Assembly: GCA_004194705.1 (NCBI GenBank)
Contig: SADC01000459.1
Coordinates: 1 to 64,000, forward strand
From: Ditylenchus dipsaci
Taxonomy: Eukaryota > Nematoda > Chromadorea > Rhabditida > Anguinidae
Direction of reading: 5' to 3'
DNA length: 64,000 bases
A program made the position numbers and the translations under genes. Under the pieces are notes generated by a model. It ran no database searches. It saw only the letters and a list, made by a program, of their open reading frames with translations, and was not told where the DNA came from. Shown here piece after piece: positions 21,887 through 32,609 of this stretch (position 1 is the stretch's first letter; the number at the start of each line of letters is the position of its first letter).

Positions 21887-24542
21887 CAGTGTTTCAAACT
21901 CAAGGTCAAACTCAAACGCTAACTCAAGGTCAAACTCAAGCTAAGCTCAAACTCAAACTTTTGTTTGAGCTTGAATTTAGCTAAACTCAAGCTCAATTTT
22001 TTGTTTGAGTTTTAGTCTAGCTAAACTCAACTTTTGTTTGAGTTTGAGTTTAGCTAAACTCAAACTCAAAGTTTGGTTTGAGTTTGAGTTTAGCTAAACT
22101 TGAGTTTGACTTTGAGTTTAGCGTTTGAGTTTGACTTTAGCGTTTGACTTTGACTATTGTGGTTGACTTCAGCTTAAGTTCTAATGGTTGTTGTGTTTTC
22201 AATTGCTGATGTGATAATAATCTTCAGATGTCTGTCTATTTCGCCGATTCGTTGAGTCAAGAAACAAAAACGCCAAAGAAGCGCAGCCGAGATCCAATAT
22301 GGGAAATTTCACCGAGGTCGATGATTTGAGCAACTCAAGATGAAGTGCATCCAGTGCAGCAGTAAATGAAAGTCATACATTGTCTTCATGATTGCGTTCT
22401 GTTCAAGATTGTAACGAAACACAAAGACGTCACTAACGAGCTATTGGGAAGATAGGCATAAAGACGATGAGCAGCTTGCCAAGAAGATACCGCATGCATG
22501 GCTGCTGGAAGTACTGAGCCAAATGAGAAGTAAGTTTTCTTATTGATTCAAAACTGTTCAAATATATGAATAATTACTTTAGACAGAAAATTCAGTCAGC
22601 CTTGGCAATAGTTCTTTCCATTCCGGCGATGTCTATCAACAGCTTTCTCCGTCTTCTGATGCGTCGACTCTTCCGTCTTATGTCACCGGAATGATGAGCG
22701 GAATGATGAATGCCTATTTGGGTTAGTTGATTTCGATCAAATTGTATGTTGTTTTTTTCGTTCTAGGTGTGACTTTACATTACTGAGATACTTCGTCATT
22801 TTTGCGCCGGCAGCTAGAGGGCTCCACACTGCAATGCTTATTCGTCCTAGCTTTTTATGAGCTTTCCCTAAGCGATGCTTTCAAATTGGTAACCGACGGA
22901 GAAGCAATATGGTCAAAGGACTTGATGAAATACGTGCAGGTTTCGTTAGTGAATTTGGCTCTATATGTGTTCGTGAATTCCAAAAATTTTGCCTTGGTCC
23001 CCCTGTTGTTTTTTTTTTCGTAATTTTTTGAAATTGTTGCCTTGGTCCTGTTGATCTTAAGTATGTGAGCCTTGTCCATTTACTCTACGGTGGACAGAAA
23101 GGTGAACTTCCATTGAATTAAGGGTCGGCCGAAGGCCGCCAGGTAAAACCCTTTAAGGAATTTTTCTCTTTAATGATTTTTTTACCTGGCCGGCCTTCGG
23201 CCGACCCCTAATTCAATGGAAGTTCACCTTCTGTCCACCGTAGTAAATGGACAAGGGCTCACATACTTTAAAAAAAGGTTTTTGGCTGTTTGATACTTTT
23301 AAGACTTTTGAAAAAAAATATCAAAACAAATCAACGGGGGACAAGGCACAAATTTCAAAAAATTACGAAAAAAACAACAGGGGGGACCAAGGCAAAAATT
23401 TTTTGGGAGTTCCACGACACATATAGAGCCGTGAATTTAAGTATTTTACACGCATATTAATTACGACTATTTTTTTAAGTGACATCGATCCAGATTCTCT
23501 CTGAGAAGATAATGAAGAAGAGGACCGAAGCTGAAAAAATGTTACTATTTCTGCTGCTATGGATACATCAAAGCTATCTACAGATCGCTAAAAAAGCTTA
23601 AGGTATTCTTCTACCTTTTTTTAGAAAAAACCGGTAGTTTGGAATATTTTGAATTTTAAGAAAAGACATCATCGGGCGTTGCCAGTACTCTGAGAAGTTT
23701 AATGGACCAAGCGTTTTGAAAGGTTGATTAATAGTGATTTCCTCGACTTCGATCCTATATACTTTGTCAACACGAAATTGTGAAGCAGGTGTCAGGTCAT
23801 GAATTCGACAAACTTGGACAAAGTTCGTGATGCTTCATCATCGAGGATTGATCCTCTGAAGTGGTGAGGCAATTCAATGAAATACGGTTAGTGAATAATG
23901 GTTACTAGCGTTGTATTATCACTCATGACTCAAATGAATTTCAGAGTGTACAACAGATTGCGATTTTTGCTATAGATTTCCTTACTATTCCGGCTACAAG
24001 TGCGCTATCGAACGAGTGTTCCTCTCAAGCAGCCTAGCCTGCGCTAAACACAGAACCGAAATGCTTTAGTTTGCTCAACGCCCAGTTGGTTGTGTAATGT
24101 AATATGTATCTGGAAAATAAGAAATAAATTTAGGAAATTAGAGTGTTGTTGTTTTAGTGTGCAGAATAAGGCTGTTAAAAGTTTTTTGAACTCCTTTAGT
24201 TCAATCGTTAACATGAGGAACTGTACTTGTAATGCTACTGAATTCATGTAAAAGTCGGAGCCAAATCAATAGCTGATGTCAAAGTTAAAGTAAAACTCAA
24301 ACTCAAACATCAAGTCAAACTCAACTCAAACTTTTGTTTGAGTTGAGTTTAGCTAAACTCAAACTCAAACAAAAATTTGAGTTTGAGTTTAACTAAGCTT
24401 AAACTCAAACAAAGGTTGAGCTTGAGTTTAGTTAAACTCAAATAAAAGTTTGAGTTTGAGCTTAGCTTGAGTTTGAGTTTGACTTGAGGTTTGAGGGTCA
24501 AACTGTTTGAGTTTGAATTTGAGCTTGAGTTTTAAAACACTG
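21887..24542 (+). mobile_element. hAT transposon, decayed, 2.66 kb, 8-bp duplication
   Basis: The element begins CAGTGTTTCAAACTCAA and ends TTTTAAAACACTG, between perfect copies of CTCTGGGG (21879-21886, 24543-24550). Subterminal arrays of GAGTTTGAGTTTAGC and its inverse occupy roughly 21895-22160 and 24280-24535. Coding remnants run on the plus strand. A BED-finger-like W...C-C...H region is near 22290-22380. A helix-rich block (FYELSLSDAFKLVTDGEAIW) lies near 22850-22915. A C-terminal dimerisation motif FLTIPATSALSNECSSQAA is near 23975-24030. Stops and frameshifts interrupt it, and a foldback has inserted at 22948-23438. Confidence 0.88.
22948..23438. repeat. Foldback nested in hAT element, CTTGGTCCCC arms
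   Basis: Outer arms share GGCTCTATATGTGT. Inside them GCCTTGGTCCCCCTGTTG faces CAACAGGGGGGACCAAGGC. Next comes a near-perfect palindrome with GGTGAACTTCCATTGAATTA and GGCCGAAGGCC. It interrupts the hAT coding remnant. Confidence 0.75.
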
Positions 24543-24966
24543 CTCTGGGGGTGTTTTAATTTACTTTTTAGTAAGTTTTTTGACTATTAGGTTCAAAAAT
24601 CATCGAGCAATCGATTGCAACCATTTCCAGCACTGCTTTGCTGTCAGTAACTGCATCAATTTTGCGATTTTTGGCAAATGACCACCAAATTAGAGGAAAC
24701 CAGCCAAAATGATGCGTATTTAGACTAATATAGCCTGATCCTCCGCCAAATTTATTTATTTGCTCACATGTTTAGTGACTTTCTAGACACAGAATTTCAT
24801 GGGGAACAAGATAGAAATTATTTCACACCAAAATCACTTCAAAAACAAGGTATATAGCGAAGGTTTGACCAGGGAGAAATGAGTATTATCGACGGGTAGG
24901 ATTTCAGTATTATTTAGGAACTGACTTTTATTGCGATTTCAATTTACATTGTTTCATACAACCGTA

Positions 24967-25085
24967 TGCTGAAAATGACGACAAGAAGCAGGGCTACATT
25001 TTGAGTGTAAAGTTGCAAATGAGTATTCAAATTAAAATTGGGAAAAAACGTCAGTTCCAGGATACTACCGAAAAGTACTGGTATA
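24967..25085 (+). repeat. Inverted partial copy of the Helitron-type fragment
   Basis: Almost identical, on the other strand, to 20335-20440 (GAAAATGACGACAAGAAGCA onward; same residues DDKKQGYILSV). It stops abruptly at GAAAAGTACTGG. With the copy at 20.4 kb it brackets the hAT element. Confidence 0.6.
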
Positions 25086-25266
25086 GTCCTATTCAGAGAT
25101 TTCATCTACTTGGATTTTGTATTTTTAGCCTTAACTTTATTACCAAATTCATTGCATGTGTCAAATTGAAGCCCAGAAGAAGCTTGGCTACTTTTGAGAC
25201 ACTAAACTTGGTAAATAAAAGGAGAAAATATAAGGTCTGGCCAGAGTGGTAGTTCGAACCTGTGAC

Positions 25267-26859
25267 GGTCTGTACGAACTTCCGTAAGAAGACAATTTCG
25301 TATGAGCGAATTTTCGTAAAAGCGAATTTTTCGTAAGAAATTTTTTTCGTTAAGAGCGATAATTTTCGTAACAAGCTTTTTCGGAACGCGGTTTTCAGTA
25401 ACATTGTGATATGTTAATGGCTTTTTGCTTTTTGATCCTCTTTATGTTTCTTATAGCTTCTGTGATGTTTTTGACCAAAAATAGTCAAGAAAAAATGAAA
25501 ACAGTTCAGGGGTTTGAATCGAACCACTGGTGAAAAAAGGTAACACTTTACTTGGCCCCCCCCCCGGCTGACCCACTTTCGAGTGATTTTGAAAACCGAT
25601 TGCTATTCGTGTTTCTCGACCCGGATTTTTACGGGAATGATCATCAGTGACTGTGAAAGTAAAAAAATTTTGTTTGGGATTTGCCTTGGTCCCCCAAGGT
25701 AAAATTTTAGAAAATTTTAAAAAAAAAAAATTTTTTAAATTGGCGCCTTTTGAATTTAAAGGATTAAGGGCTGTATTGGGAGGGGAAGAATAAAAGGGGC
25801 CACTTTTATGGCAGAACATAGAAAAGTAAATTATATGTTTCTTCGACTGCCCTCACCATGTTTTTCAAGGGCTGTGGCAAAAGAGACTCTATACGCATTT
25901 TTTGATCAAGAGTACTTCTCGGATATATCTAAGGTAAGTGAGTGCGCGCATCTCTAACTCTCAAGCCCCCTGCGCCCCTTCGGGGGCGCAGGGGCTTGGG
26001 GCTTGGAGTTGAGATTGCGCACACCCAATACCTTAGAAACAATCACTCGAGTGACTCTGGATGCATGAAAAAGATGCATACCAGGTTTATTTATGCGGTA
26101 GGCCCAGTATTCAAAACTATGTTCAACATCTTCTTGTTAGGGGCTTGTGTGTGATTAGTGGCCCCTTTTATTCCCTTCCCCTCCCAATACAGCCTTAATC
26201 CCTTTAAAATTCAAAGGCGCCAATTTAAAAAATATTTTTTTTTTTCAATTTTTTAAATTTTACCTTGGGGGACCAAGGCCAATCCCAAAAATTTTTTTTC
26301 ACTTTCACAGAATCTGATGATCATTTCCCCGTAAAATCCGGGTCGAGGACACGAATATGCAATCGTTTTCAAAAATTCACCTCGAAAGTGGGGTCGCCGT
26401 GGGGGGGGCCAAGTAAAGTCTAGCTGAAAAAATTCATCCATCGACTTACCTACTGCACCATACATGCCATAATGGGAATAGCTATGTGTAGATATATTAT
26501 ATGAATTTAGTTCGGAGTTTTCACCATGCTTTGGGTATTTTGCTGGTCTCCTAATGGATGAAAAATCCGGGAGTCAGCTAATTATCGAAATTTCAGGCTT
26601 ATGACTATGCTTACCAACTTTGTGTCATTACAGTTAATTCATTATAATTAACTGTTCGAAGTGTCAAACAGTGACAGAAGGCCAAAAAAATGTCAGATGA
26701 TCCTGAATTAGAAAATTGATAAGAGTGAAAAAAATTTCGACTATTTCCTCTTACGAAGAAATTCGTTACGAAATTCGCTGTTACAAAAATTTTCTTACGA
26801 AGTTCGCTCTTACGAAACTTCGCTCTACGAAATTGTCTTCTTACGAAAGTTCGTACAGC
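25267..26859. mobile_element. hAT-like element, CTTACGAAA words, 8-bp duplication
   Basis: CTGTACGAACTT-type ends are bounded by CCTGTGAC on both sides (25259-25266, 26860-26867). Arms are arrays of TTCGTAAGAGCGAA units (25275-25390 and, inverted, 26745-26850). The middle holds the GC-hairpin foldback at 25545-26415. Confidence 0.75.
25545..26415. mobile_element. Foldback with GC-hairpin core, CGGCTGACCCACTTTCGAG-armed
   Basis: The arms run from GGCCCCCCC (25553) to a matching G-run near 26410. They share CGACCCGG, a CTTGGTCCCCCAAGGTAAAA motif, GGCGCC and AATACAGCC blocks. The centre (about 25930-26040) is the GC hairpin CAAGCCCCCTGCGCCCC... flanked by TAAGGT(A)AGTGAGTGCGCGC and CACACCCAATACCTTAGA. 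Confidence 0.7.
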
Positions 26860-27022
26860 CCTGTGACCTAAGGCGATGCGTTATATAAAGTTCGCCCCCC
26901 CCCCCCCCGGACCGGCCGTCGGCCGCGTTAAACGCATTTGAGCCCTTTGGATTTGAGCCCCGCATTTGAGCCCATGGCAAAAGCCGACATTTTGAATCAC
27001 CGTCAAAATTTTGCTCTGTAGC

Positions 27023-27600
27023 TCATTTAGTCTTATCAAGCAGCTCATTTATGAGGTACGCGCTTCTGGTACGTTTACCAATTTACTCGTTCATTCATTT
27101 TGCCGTGGGCTCATAAACGATGCACTGTTTTATACTCCCTGCTATATGCTTGTTTAGATAATCGATGGCTTTACACGTGAATCGAGATGGATTGCAAACG
27201 TTCTGGCTCGAGTGGGAGATAATCCTAATCAGCCGGCGATTGAGGTAACTTCTTCTTTACATGCTCTTTTTTTGTCAGAATAATTGCGCTAGTAGCGAAT
27301 ACCCCCCCAAGAATCCGACCTTTTTAAAATTGCTGTAACTACCCTGCCAACAACAAGTTTAGGATTAGCCCTTAGGCTTAGGGTAGGCCAGCGTACGGAA
27401 GTTGTGACTTATGAAGAGTTTGCGCACATTTTCCGGGGTCTGGGACATAAATTTCGGTACTTTTTACTAAAGTTAAAAAAGGTGAAAATCGATGGGGGGG
27501 GGGTATTCGCTACTAGGGTCAAATATTTCATTGTTTAGGGTCAACTGCCGCTAACAAACAGTGAGAAGCAGCGTCTAATCGTTAACGGCTAGATTTGTTC
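27023..27600 (+). pseudogene. Unidentified exon-like blocks inside a repeat element
   Basis: Three blocks have AG acceptors and GT donors where expected. They are about 27029-27056 (reading SLIKQLIYE), 27159-27245 (TRESRWIANVLARVGDNPNQ within a longer open block) and 27540-27592 (GQLPLTNSEKQRLIVNG then stop). They join in frame at least between the last two blocks. The family is not recognised. Lying between the arms of the GGGCTCAAAT element suggests a captured gene piece, but a real host gene is possible. Confidence 0.35.
27290..27525. repeat. Foldback, TAGTAGCGAATACCCCCC ends
   Basis: GCGCTAGTAGCGAATACCCC at the left is matched by GGGGTATTCGCTACTAG at the right. A TTAGGCTTAGGGTAGGCCAG block lies inside. 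A related end recurs at 40118-40170. Confidence 0.65.
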
Positions 27601-28243
27601 TGTCGTTCTCTTAAAAATCAGATCTTGAAAAAACGTGAACTCTAGGGACTTTTAATTACCTCGATCAGAACCTGAAGGGCGAGCGACTAATAAGCCCACC
27701 TAAAAAAATTAAATAGGGCTCAAATGCGGGGCTCAAAGCGGGGCTCAAATTCGGGGGCTCAAATACGGGGGCTCAAATGCGGGGGCTCAAATCCAAAGGG
27801 CTCAAATGCGTAGTAACCGTCGGCCGTCCGGTCCGACTTTGTCGTTGCCGGCCGTCTGCCGTCTTGGACGTATTTAGCCGGCCGACCAAGCCGGCCGTCC
27901 GACCGTCCGGACTCTCTTTCAAACTCTCGACTCCTGCCTCTCAACTTGAGAGTGCTCTTTGAAAAGAGAATCCCCTCCTCAGAGAGAAACGGTATTCAGT
28001 TTGTTGATTTTGTTTGCGATTCTGGATTTTTTTGTATTTTTGTATGATTTTGTTAGTGCCAAGGTTGAAAAATAGTAGCCCCCCCCTCTAGTTGTAGCAT
28101 TGCGTTTATTGAAGAGGGGGCGTTTACTGAAGAGGATGCGGAAAATGCGGTAATCCCTTTCTTGTCATATTTGGCTAATATCGTTAAATCTTTAAATTCC
28201 GTATGCAACTTATTCATTCGTTTTGCTTTGAGTTTGCCTGAAA

Positions 28244-28870
28244 ATGTCTCTGAGAAGCAAGGGAAAGGCTGCAACCGAAAAGTCGCCGTCGGCTGAAACA
28301 GCCAAGGAAACTGGTACAATGAGTCCGATTTCGGGTGTGTCTTCGCCTCAAACTTTTATCGGATCGGCTGAGGCGAGCCCGCTTTCTGTTGCGCCTTCCG
28401 AAAGCCACATGCAAACTATCCAGGATTATCAGAGCCTTGGAACAAGTCGTTCTTCGATCTTCAACCGCAAATCTTCTGTCTGTCAATCGGCTACTGCTGA
28501 GACCGCCAGGTATATCTCATTTAAACCACCAAAAAGTTTTATTTTAATCATGATCAAGTTTAGTATTCGCCTCTCGACTTCCATTCTTTTGCTTTTGTCG
28601 ATGAATGTGTGCTTGGTGATTGCTTCGCGTCTTACTTTGTGGAATTTCGTGGTTTCTCGTATGCTCGCTTCGCTTTTGGCTCCTTTTGTTGCTTTCTTTG
28701 GATATCAGGTAGTAATTTTCAACTTTTAGTGGGTTAACTGCTCTTAATTTCAGTGGTGCCACTACTATTCGATTGCTCTGACGCGCAAGAAACGTGCTTT
28801 CTGGGTGGAACCGAATATTTTGCTCACATACCAGCCTCGAGCTCGCTTTTTGGTCATTTTCAGTGTTTGG
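28244..28870 (+). CDS. Unidentified membrane protein, 3' part interrupted by palindrome
   Basis: Exon 28244-28708 opens with ATG and a Ser/Thr-rich, probably disordered, stretch of about 90 residues (MSLRSKGKAATEKSPSAETA...). Two hydrophobic segments follow (SILLLLSMNVCLVIASRL and SRMLASLLAPFVAFFGYQ). A 45-bp intron (GTAGTA...CAG) leads in phase 0 to exon 2 at 28754, reading WCHYYSIALTRKKRAFWVEP then NILLTYQPRARFLVIFSVW. After about 28862 the frame enters an AGCCAAAGCC repeat and loses protein character. I do not recognise the family. A start before 28244 cannot be excluded; the ATG there is preceded by no better start in frame. Confidence 0.5.
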
Positions 28871-29036
28871 AAAAGCCAAAGCCAAACGCAAAGCCAAAGC
28901 CAAAAGTGCCGGCCAAAGCCGAAACCAAAGTCAAACACAAAAAGCCAAAATTTGGCCGGCCAAAATTTGGCTTTGTGTTTTCGGCTTCGGTTTTGGCTTT
29001 GGCCGGCACTTTTGGCTTTGGCTCTGATTTTAATTA
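28862..29036. repeat. Palindrome of AAAGCCAAAGCC words
   Basis: AAAGCCAAAGCC and AAAGTGCCGGCC at the left are answered by GGCCGGCACTTTTGGCTTTGG at the right around a GGCCGGCC-centred core. It breaks the coding exon that starts at 28754. A CGCCGGCGCT-rich repeat follows at 29036-29155. Confidence 0.65.
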
Positions 29037-29178
29037 AAACAGCGACGGTCGAAATTTTTTAGCGCCGGCGCTGATCAAATTTTCTTATTGCCCTAGCGCC
29101 GAGCGCTGACCCGGCGCTATTTTTCCCCAGGGCAGCGACGGCGCCGGAACAACACTGGTCAAGAACCTAAGCAGAATA

Positions 29179-29340
29179 CCGTATTCTCTCTACTTGAACG
29201 CCACTCTCTAATAGAACGCCACCCCTTAGGGCCAAAACTAGGGGGCAAACCATATTTTATTGCATTTTTAACACAAAGTCTAAAAACTTTTTGGAGGTTG
29301 AAAAATAAACCACCATGGCGTTCTATTAGAGAGAATACGG
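29179..29340. mobile_element. CCGTAT-family MITE, TAGAACGCCACC words
   Basis: CCGTATTCTCTC and GAGAGAATACGG ends are flanked by TA. Left words TTGAACGCCAC and TAGAACGCCACC match the right TGGCGTTCTATTAG. The core is unrelated to the GGGTGCTCAAC core. Confidence 0.8.
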
Positions 29341-29834
29341 TATATATTCTTTTAAATAGTTGCTGTGTACGCTGAGTTACTCCCTTCTTGTTTACTTTTT
29401 AAAAAGCCTCCACGTTCAGTTGCTAGTTTTGAGGCCAATAAGTGGTGGGTGTGCCATTCTAACGTCTACGCCCTTCTTTCTGCATCTAAAGCACTAGTAT
29501 GCTTTTAAAAAGAAAATAGGAACAACCAAACAGCTAACAAGACTCCTAACTGGCACTAATGAGTAAATATGTCTTTTCTTAGCTGCAGCAGTACAAGGCT
29601 GTGATGTCTCTGTTTAGATTCAACTATTTTTTGATTAAAGCAGAAGGATTTGATATCTCAAAGTTAATGAATAAAAGATGCTATTTTTTTGTAAAATTTT
29701 ACTTTTACTGGTTTCTTAGATTTTAGGTTAACGAAAGAAGAAGTTCAATCCACATTGGTTCTAGCATAGGCATTTTGTTTTACTGTGAAAAACGTCAATT
29801 CAAATCGTGTCGATTTTCTTTTCTCTTTGGAAAA

Positions 29835-29950
29835 GTTTATACCTCATTTTGAAAAAGAAGAATTGGCTAAATTGTACCCCGCACCCTCCACTCGATTGCA
29901 CACCGTTCCTAACCGCATCACCAACCCTAGTTTTGGCTGTACAGTCGGAC
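29835..29950. repeat. Dispersed repeat, copy 1 (copy 2 at 53506-53620 inverted)
   Basis: A block with AAGAATTGGCTAAATTGTAC, CGCACCCTCCACTCGATTGC and CATCACCAACCCTAGTTTTG recurs in reverse at 53506-53620, with a shorter related piece near 33415-33465 (GCAATCGAGTGGGGC). The 53.6-kb copy adjoins the TTGCGCCA element. Confidence 0.7.
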
Positions 29951-30292
29951 CACACGCGCGTCATAAAAGAATTTGCTCCATTTTTATACGGTCGAGCAAA
30001 ATCTAGATTTTGCTCGAGAAAAACAGAGAATTTCTTGAGAAATTTCTCGGGAATTTTCTTATTGGTCAATCCTATCCGACCAGGTATATTTAAGTCTTTT
30101 TGACTGTTTTTTTCAATTTTAGGTGGATTTTAATTCTCTTTTGTTTTTAATAATCTATGAAATGGGGTACTCAAAATTCTTTGTGCGTCTATAGTACTGA
30201 AAGCTTGTTAAGATGCTGTCGAAATTTTTGAGCAGGTCCCGGTTAACCGAAACTATGCATTAAAGGTCGCGGTCAACCTTAGTATTTTTGGC

Positions 30293-31228
30293 GCTACCGG
30301 AGTATACCCCCCCCCCCAAATGGAATTTTTTTTAAAGTGTTTCCAAACACCCTATATCGACTCAAAATCGCCTCAGAAGCTCGAAAAAGCATTATTTTTG
30401 TGTTCTAGTCAATAAAAAATTGAGTTTTGGGACCACCCAAATATACCTATTTTGACCATTTTTGAAGGGTTTTAGGTCTGTATTTGGGTGGGGATGGACC
30501 AAAAAGGGGCCAATTTAGTGTGAAAAGGAAGATGTTGAACATAGTTTTGTTGACTGGGGCCTACCGCATAAATAAACTCTGGTATGCATACATTTTTTAT
30601 GCATCCAGAGTCACTTTCGAGTGATTTGCGTCTAAGGTATGTGGGTGTGCGCATCTCAACCCCAAGCAACCAAGCCCCCTGCGCCCCGAAGGGTGCGCAG
30701 GGGGCTTGGTTGGTTAGAGATGCGGGCACTCACTTACCTTAGACATAATTCCGAGAAGACTCTTGAACAAAAATGCATTTAGAGACTATTTTTGCCCAAC
30801 TCCAGTGACCAAAACATGCCAAACAGGCAAATGGTCAAAATTTCAAAATGTCCAAAACTCAATTTTTTATTAACCAGAACTCAAAAATGATGTCTTTTTT
30901 GAACTCCCGAGGCAATTTTGGGTCGATATAGAGTGTTTTAAACAGTGCTGTGCAAATCTCCGCTCTTCGCTCCGCTCTTTGCTCCGCTCTGCTCCGCTCC
31001 GAGCAAAGAGCCAGAGCGGAGCGAAATTTTTGAAGAAGAGAGCAAAGAGCCAGAGCGGGAGCGAAAAATTTAAAAAAGGGAGCAAAGAGCCAGAGCGGGA
31101 GCGAAAAATTTAAAAAAGGGAGCAAAGAGCCAGAGCGGGAGCGAAAATTTGAAAATGCACAGCACTGGTTTAAAACACTTTAAAAAAAATTTCATTTGGG
31201 GGGGGGGGGGTATACTCCGGTAGGTCGT
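30293..31228. mobile_element. Foldback with GC-hairpin core, CCGGAGTATACCCCC-armed
   Basis: Outer ends GCTACCGGAGTATACCCCC (30294) and GGGGTATACTCCGGTAG (about 31210) begin inverted arms that share AAATCGCCTCAG / TCGATATAGAGTGTTT blocks. The centre (30640-30735) is the GC hairpin. One arm is split by the array element at 30943-31167. A sister copy lies at 54226-54895. Confidence 0.75.
30943..31167. mobile_element. hAT-like insertion with tandem GAGCAAAGAGCCAGAGCGGG units
   Basis: Ends CAGTGCTGTGCAAAT / GCACAGCACTG are flanked by GTTTTAAA and GTTTAAAA, nearly matching 8-mers in the disrupted arm. The left side has CGCTCTTCGCTC-type words. The right side has about four inverse units of roughly 42 bp, so the arms are unequal. 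Confidence 0.7.
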
Positions 31229-31386
31229 ATTTTTAATGCAAGAAAAATTTCGTTATTTTTTTTAAGTTAGAAAGCTTTCGAGAAATCAACTCTTTCACAA
31301 CTCAAAACTGCTTATACCTTTATTGTTTTGCTTAGAAGCATGTATGTGGCAAAATAGAGAGAAAATGGATTATGCAGGCAGTAGTA

Positions 31387-31590
31387 TCACATGTCTTGTG
31401 GCACTCTTCTTACCTGTTTCTCTGTCCCTGCCTCACATATCATTAGCTGTTTGTAGTCAACATTTTCTAAGAAAAGGAGATGTGAGTTAAAGCACCACTG
31501 TTTTTTATAACTGTCTTCTTGTGGGCCAATAATCGGTTTTTTTGGCTCAGCTTCTTGTTTACTTTGTATATCTTTTGCATTGACCTTTAA
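31387..31590 (-). CDS. Candidate exon, unidentified
   Basis: A minus-strand open frame reads EAEPKKPIIGPQEDSYKKQW then ENVDYKQLMICEAGTEKQ, ending at a good donor CAG|GTAAGA near 31414. Composition is protein-like and the surrounding 31.25-32.1 kb is not obviously repetitive. No partner exon or family was recognised, and the 5' boundary is uncertain. Confidence 0.3.
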   Translation of the reverse strand, partial: LKVNAKDIQSKQEAEPKKPIIGPQEDSYKKQWCFNSHLLFLENVDYKQLMICEAGTEKQVRRVPQDM

Positions 31591-32350
31591 AGGGATTTTC
31601 AAATAGTTGGAATTTTTGCAAATTGACTGTGTGTAAACGCGTAAATGACTATCTATATGGTTTTTGACAGGCTTCTTTTAGGCTAATTGTTTTGCCGATG
31701 AAGTAAAATTTAATTATTTTTGACTTTCTGCTTTTTTAAGCTTATTCTTGTACAATTTTTTTAAAATTATTTTTGTTTATTATAAGACATCAGGTAATTG
31801 CCAGAAAAAATTGTATGTTTTTTTAAGCTTTATAACTTTTATTCGTCTTCAATAATGTATAAAATCGGATACTGAAATTTTTTAATAGTAACAAAGGCTA
31901 ATTTACCATTATATTCAGAATATAGCCGAGTAATCTTAAATTTTACCATAATCGTTTATAATTTTCAAATGAATTTCAGATATTACTTTTTTCAAGAAAA
32001 AAAAAGATTATGACCGAGAATATCTCCACAAAGATTGTGGCCTAGCCATTTAAAGGAATCCTTGCTATTTTTTGGGACAAACTGACGAATTAAATTTTGC
32101 AATACATTAAAATAATTGGGTCAAAAAATGTCGGACCCTAGGCGGGAACGATCTTGAGGGGTGTCAGATGGCGTACCATGGTTTATGGTTTAAACGGTAA
32201 ACTTGAAACTTCCCCCGCTCGATTTCCCCCCGCACCTCCCAGTCAATCAACAGAGGGAACCAAGGCAAAATTATTTTCAAAGGACAGGGTAAAAATAAGG
32301 TTTTCTAGAGCAAAATTTTTAGCTAAATTAGCCATACAAAACTTTATTCA
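31591..32350. other. Gene-free AT-rich stretch
   Basis: No gene, palindrome or word array is evident up to about 32130. One CAACAGAGGGAACCAAGGC motif lies near 32248-32266, just before the MITE at 32351. Confidence 0.4.
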
Positions 32351-32592
32351 CCGTATTACTCTAGTAACTCCCCACCCAAAATCCAGAATTTTTAATTTTA
32401 TGGCATTACCTATCGACCTGCTTTTTTAATTTGACTATCCAGCATATAACATAAAAAAATGTAGCCCTGATTCCCAGCTACATTTTAGTATGTTACATGC
32501 TGGAGAGTCAAATTAAAAAAGTAGGTCAATAGACAATGCCATAAAATTAAAAATTCCGGATTTTGGGTGGGGAGTTAATAGAGTGAATACGG
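32351..32592. mobile_element. CCGTATT-family MITE, TAACTCCCCACCC words
   Basis: CCGTATTACTC and GAGTGAATACGG ends: TAACTCCCCACCC at the left, GGGTGGGGAGTTA at the right. The remainder is almost a perfect palindrome around TGTAGCCCTGATTCCCAGCTACA. The right flank is TA, the left CA. Confidence 0.75.
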
Positions 32593-32609
32593 TATATCCT
32601 GTCCTATAA

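Larger units (their letters stand above)
26902..27912. mobile_element. Nested word elements: CCGGCCGTC outer, GGGCTCAAATGCG inner
   Basis: Inner ends near 26935 (GCATTTGAGCCCTTTGG) and 27815 (inverse) carry TTTGAGCCCC words: three at the left, about seven at the right. The inner element appears inserted in a GC-rich CGGCCGTC array, since 26905-26925 and 27825-27912 look like its two halves. Within it lie another foldback (27290-27525) and exon-like blocks. Confidence 0.55.
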
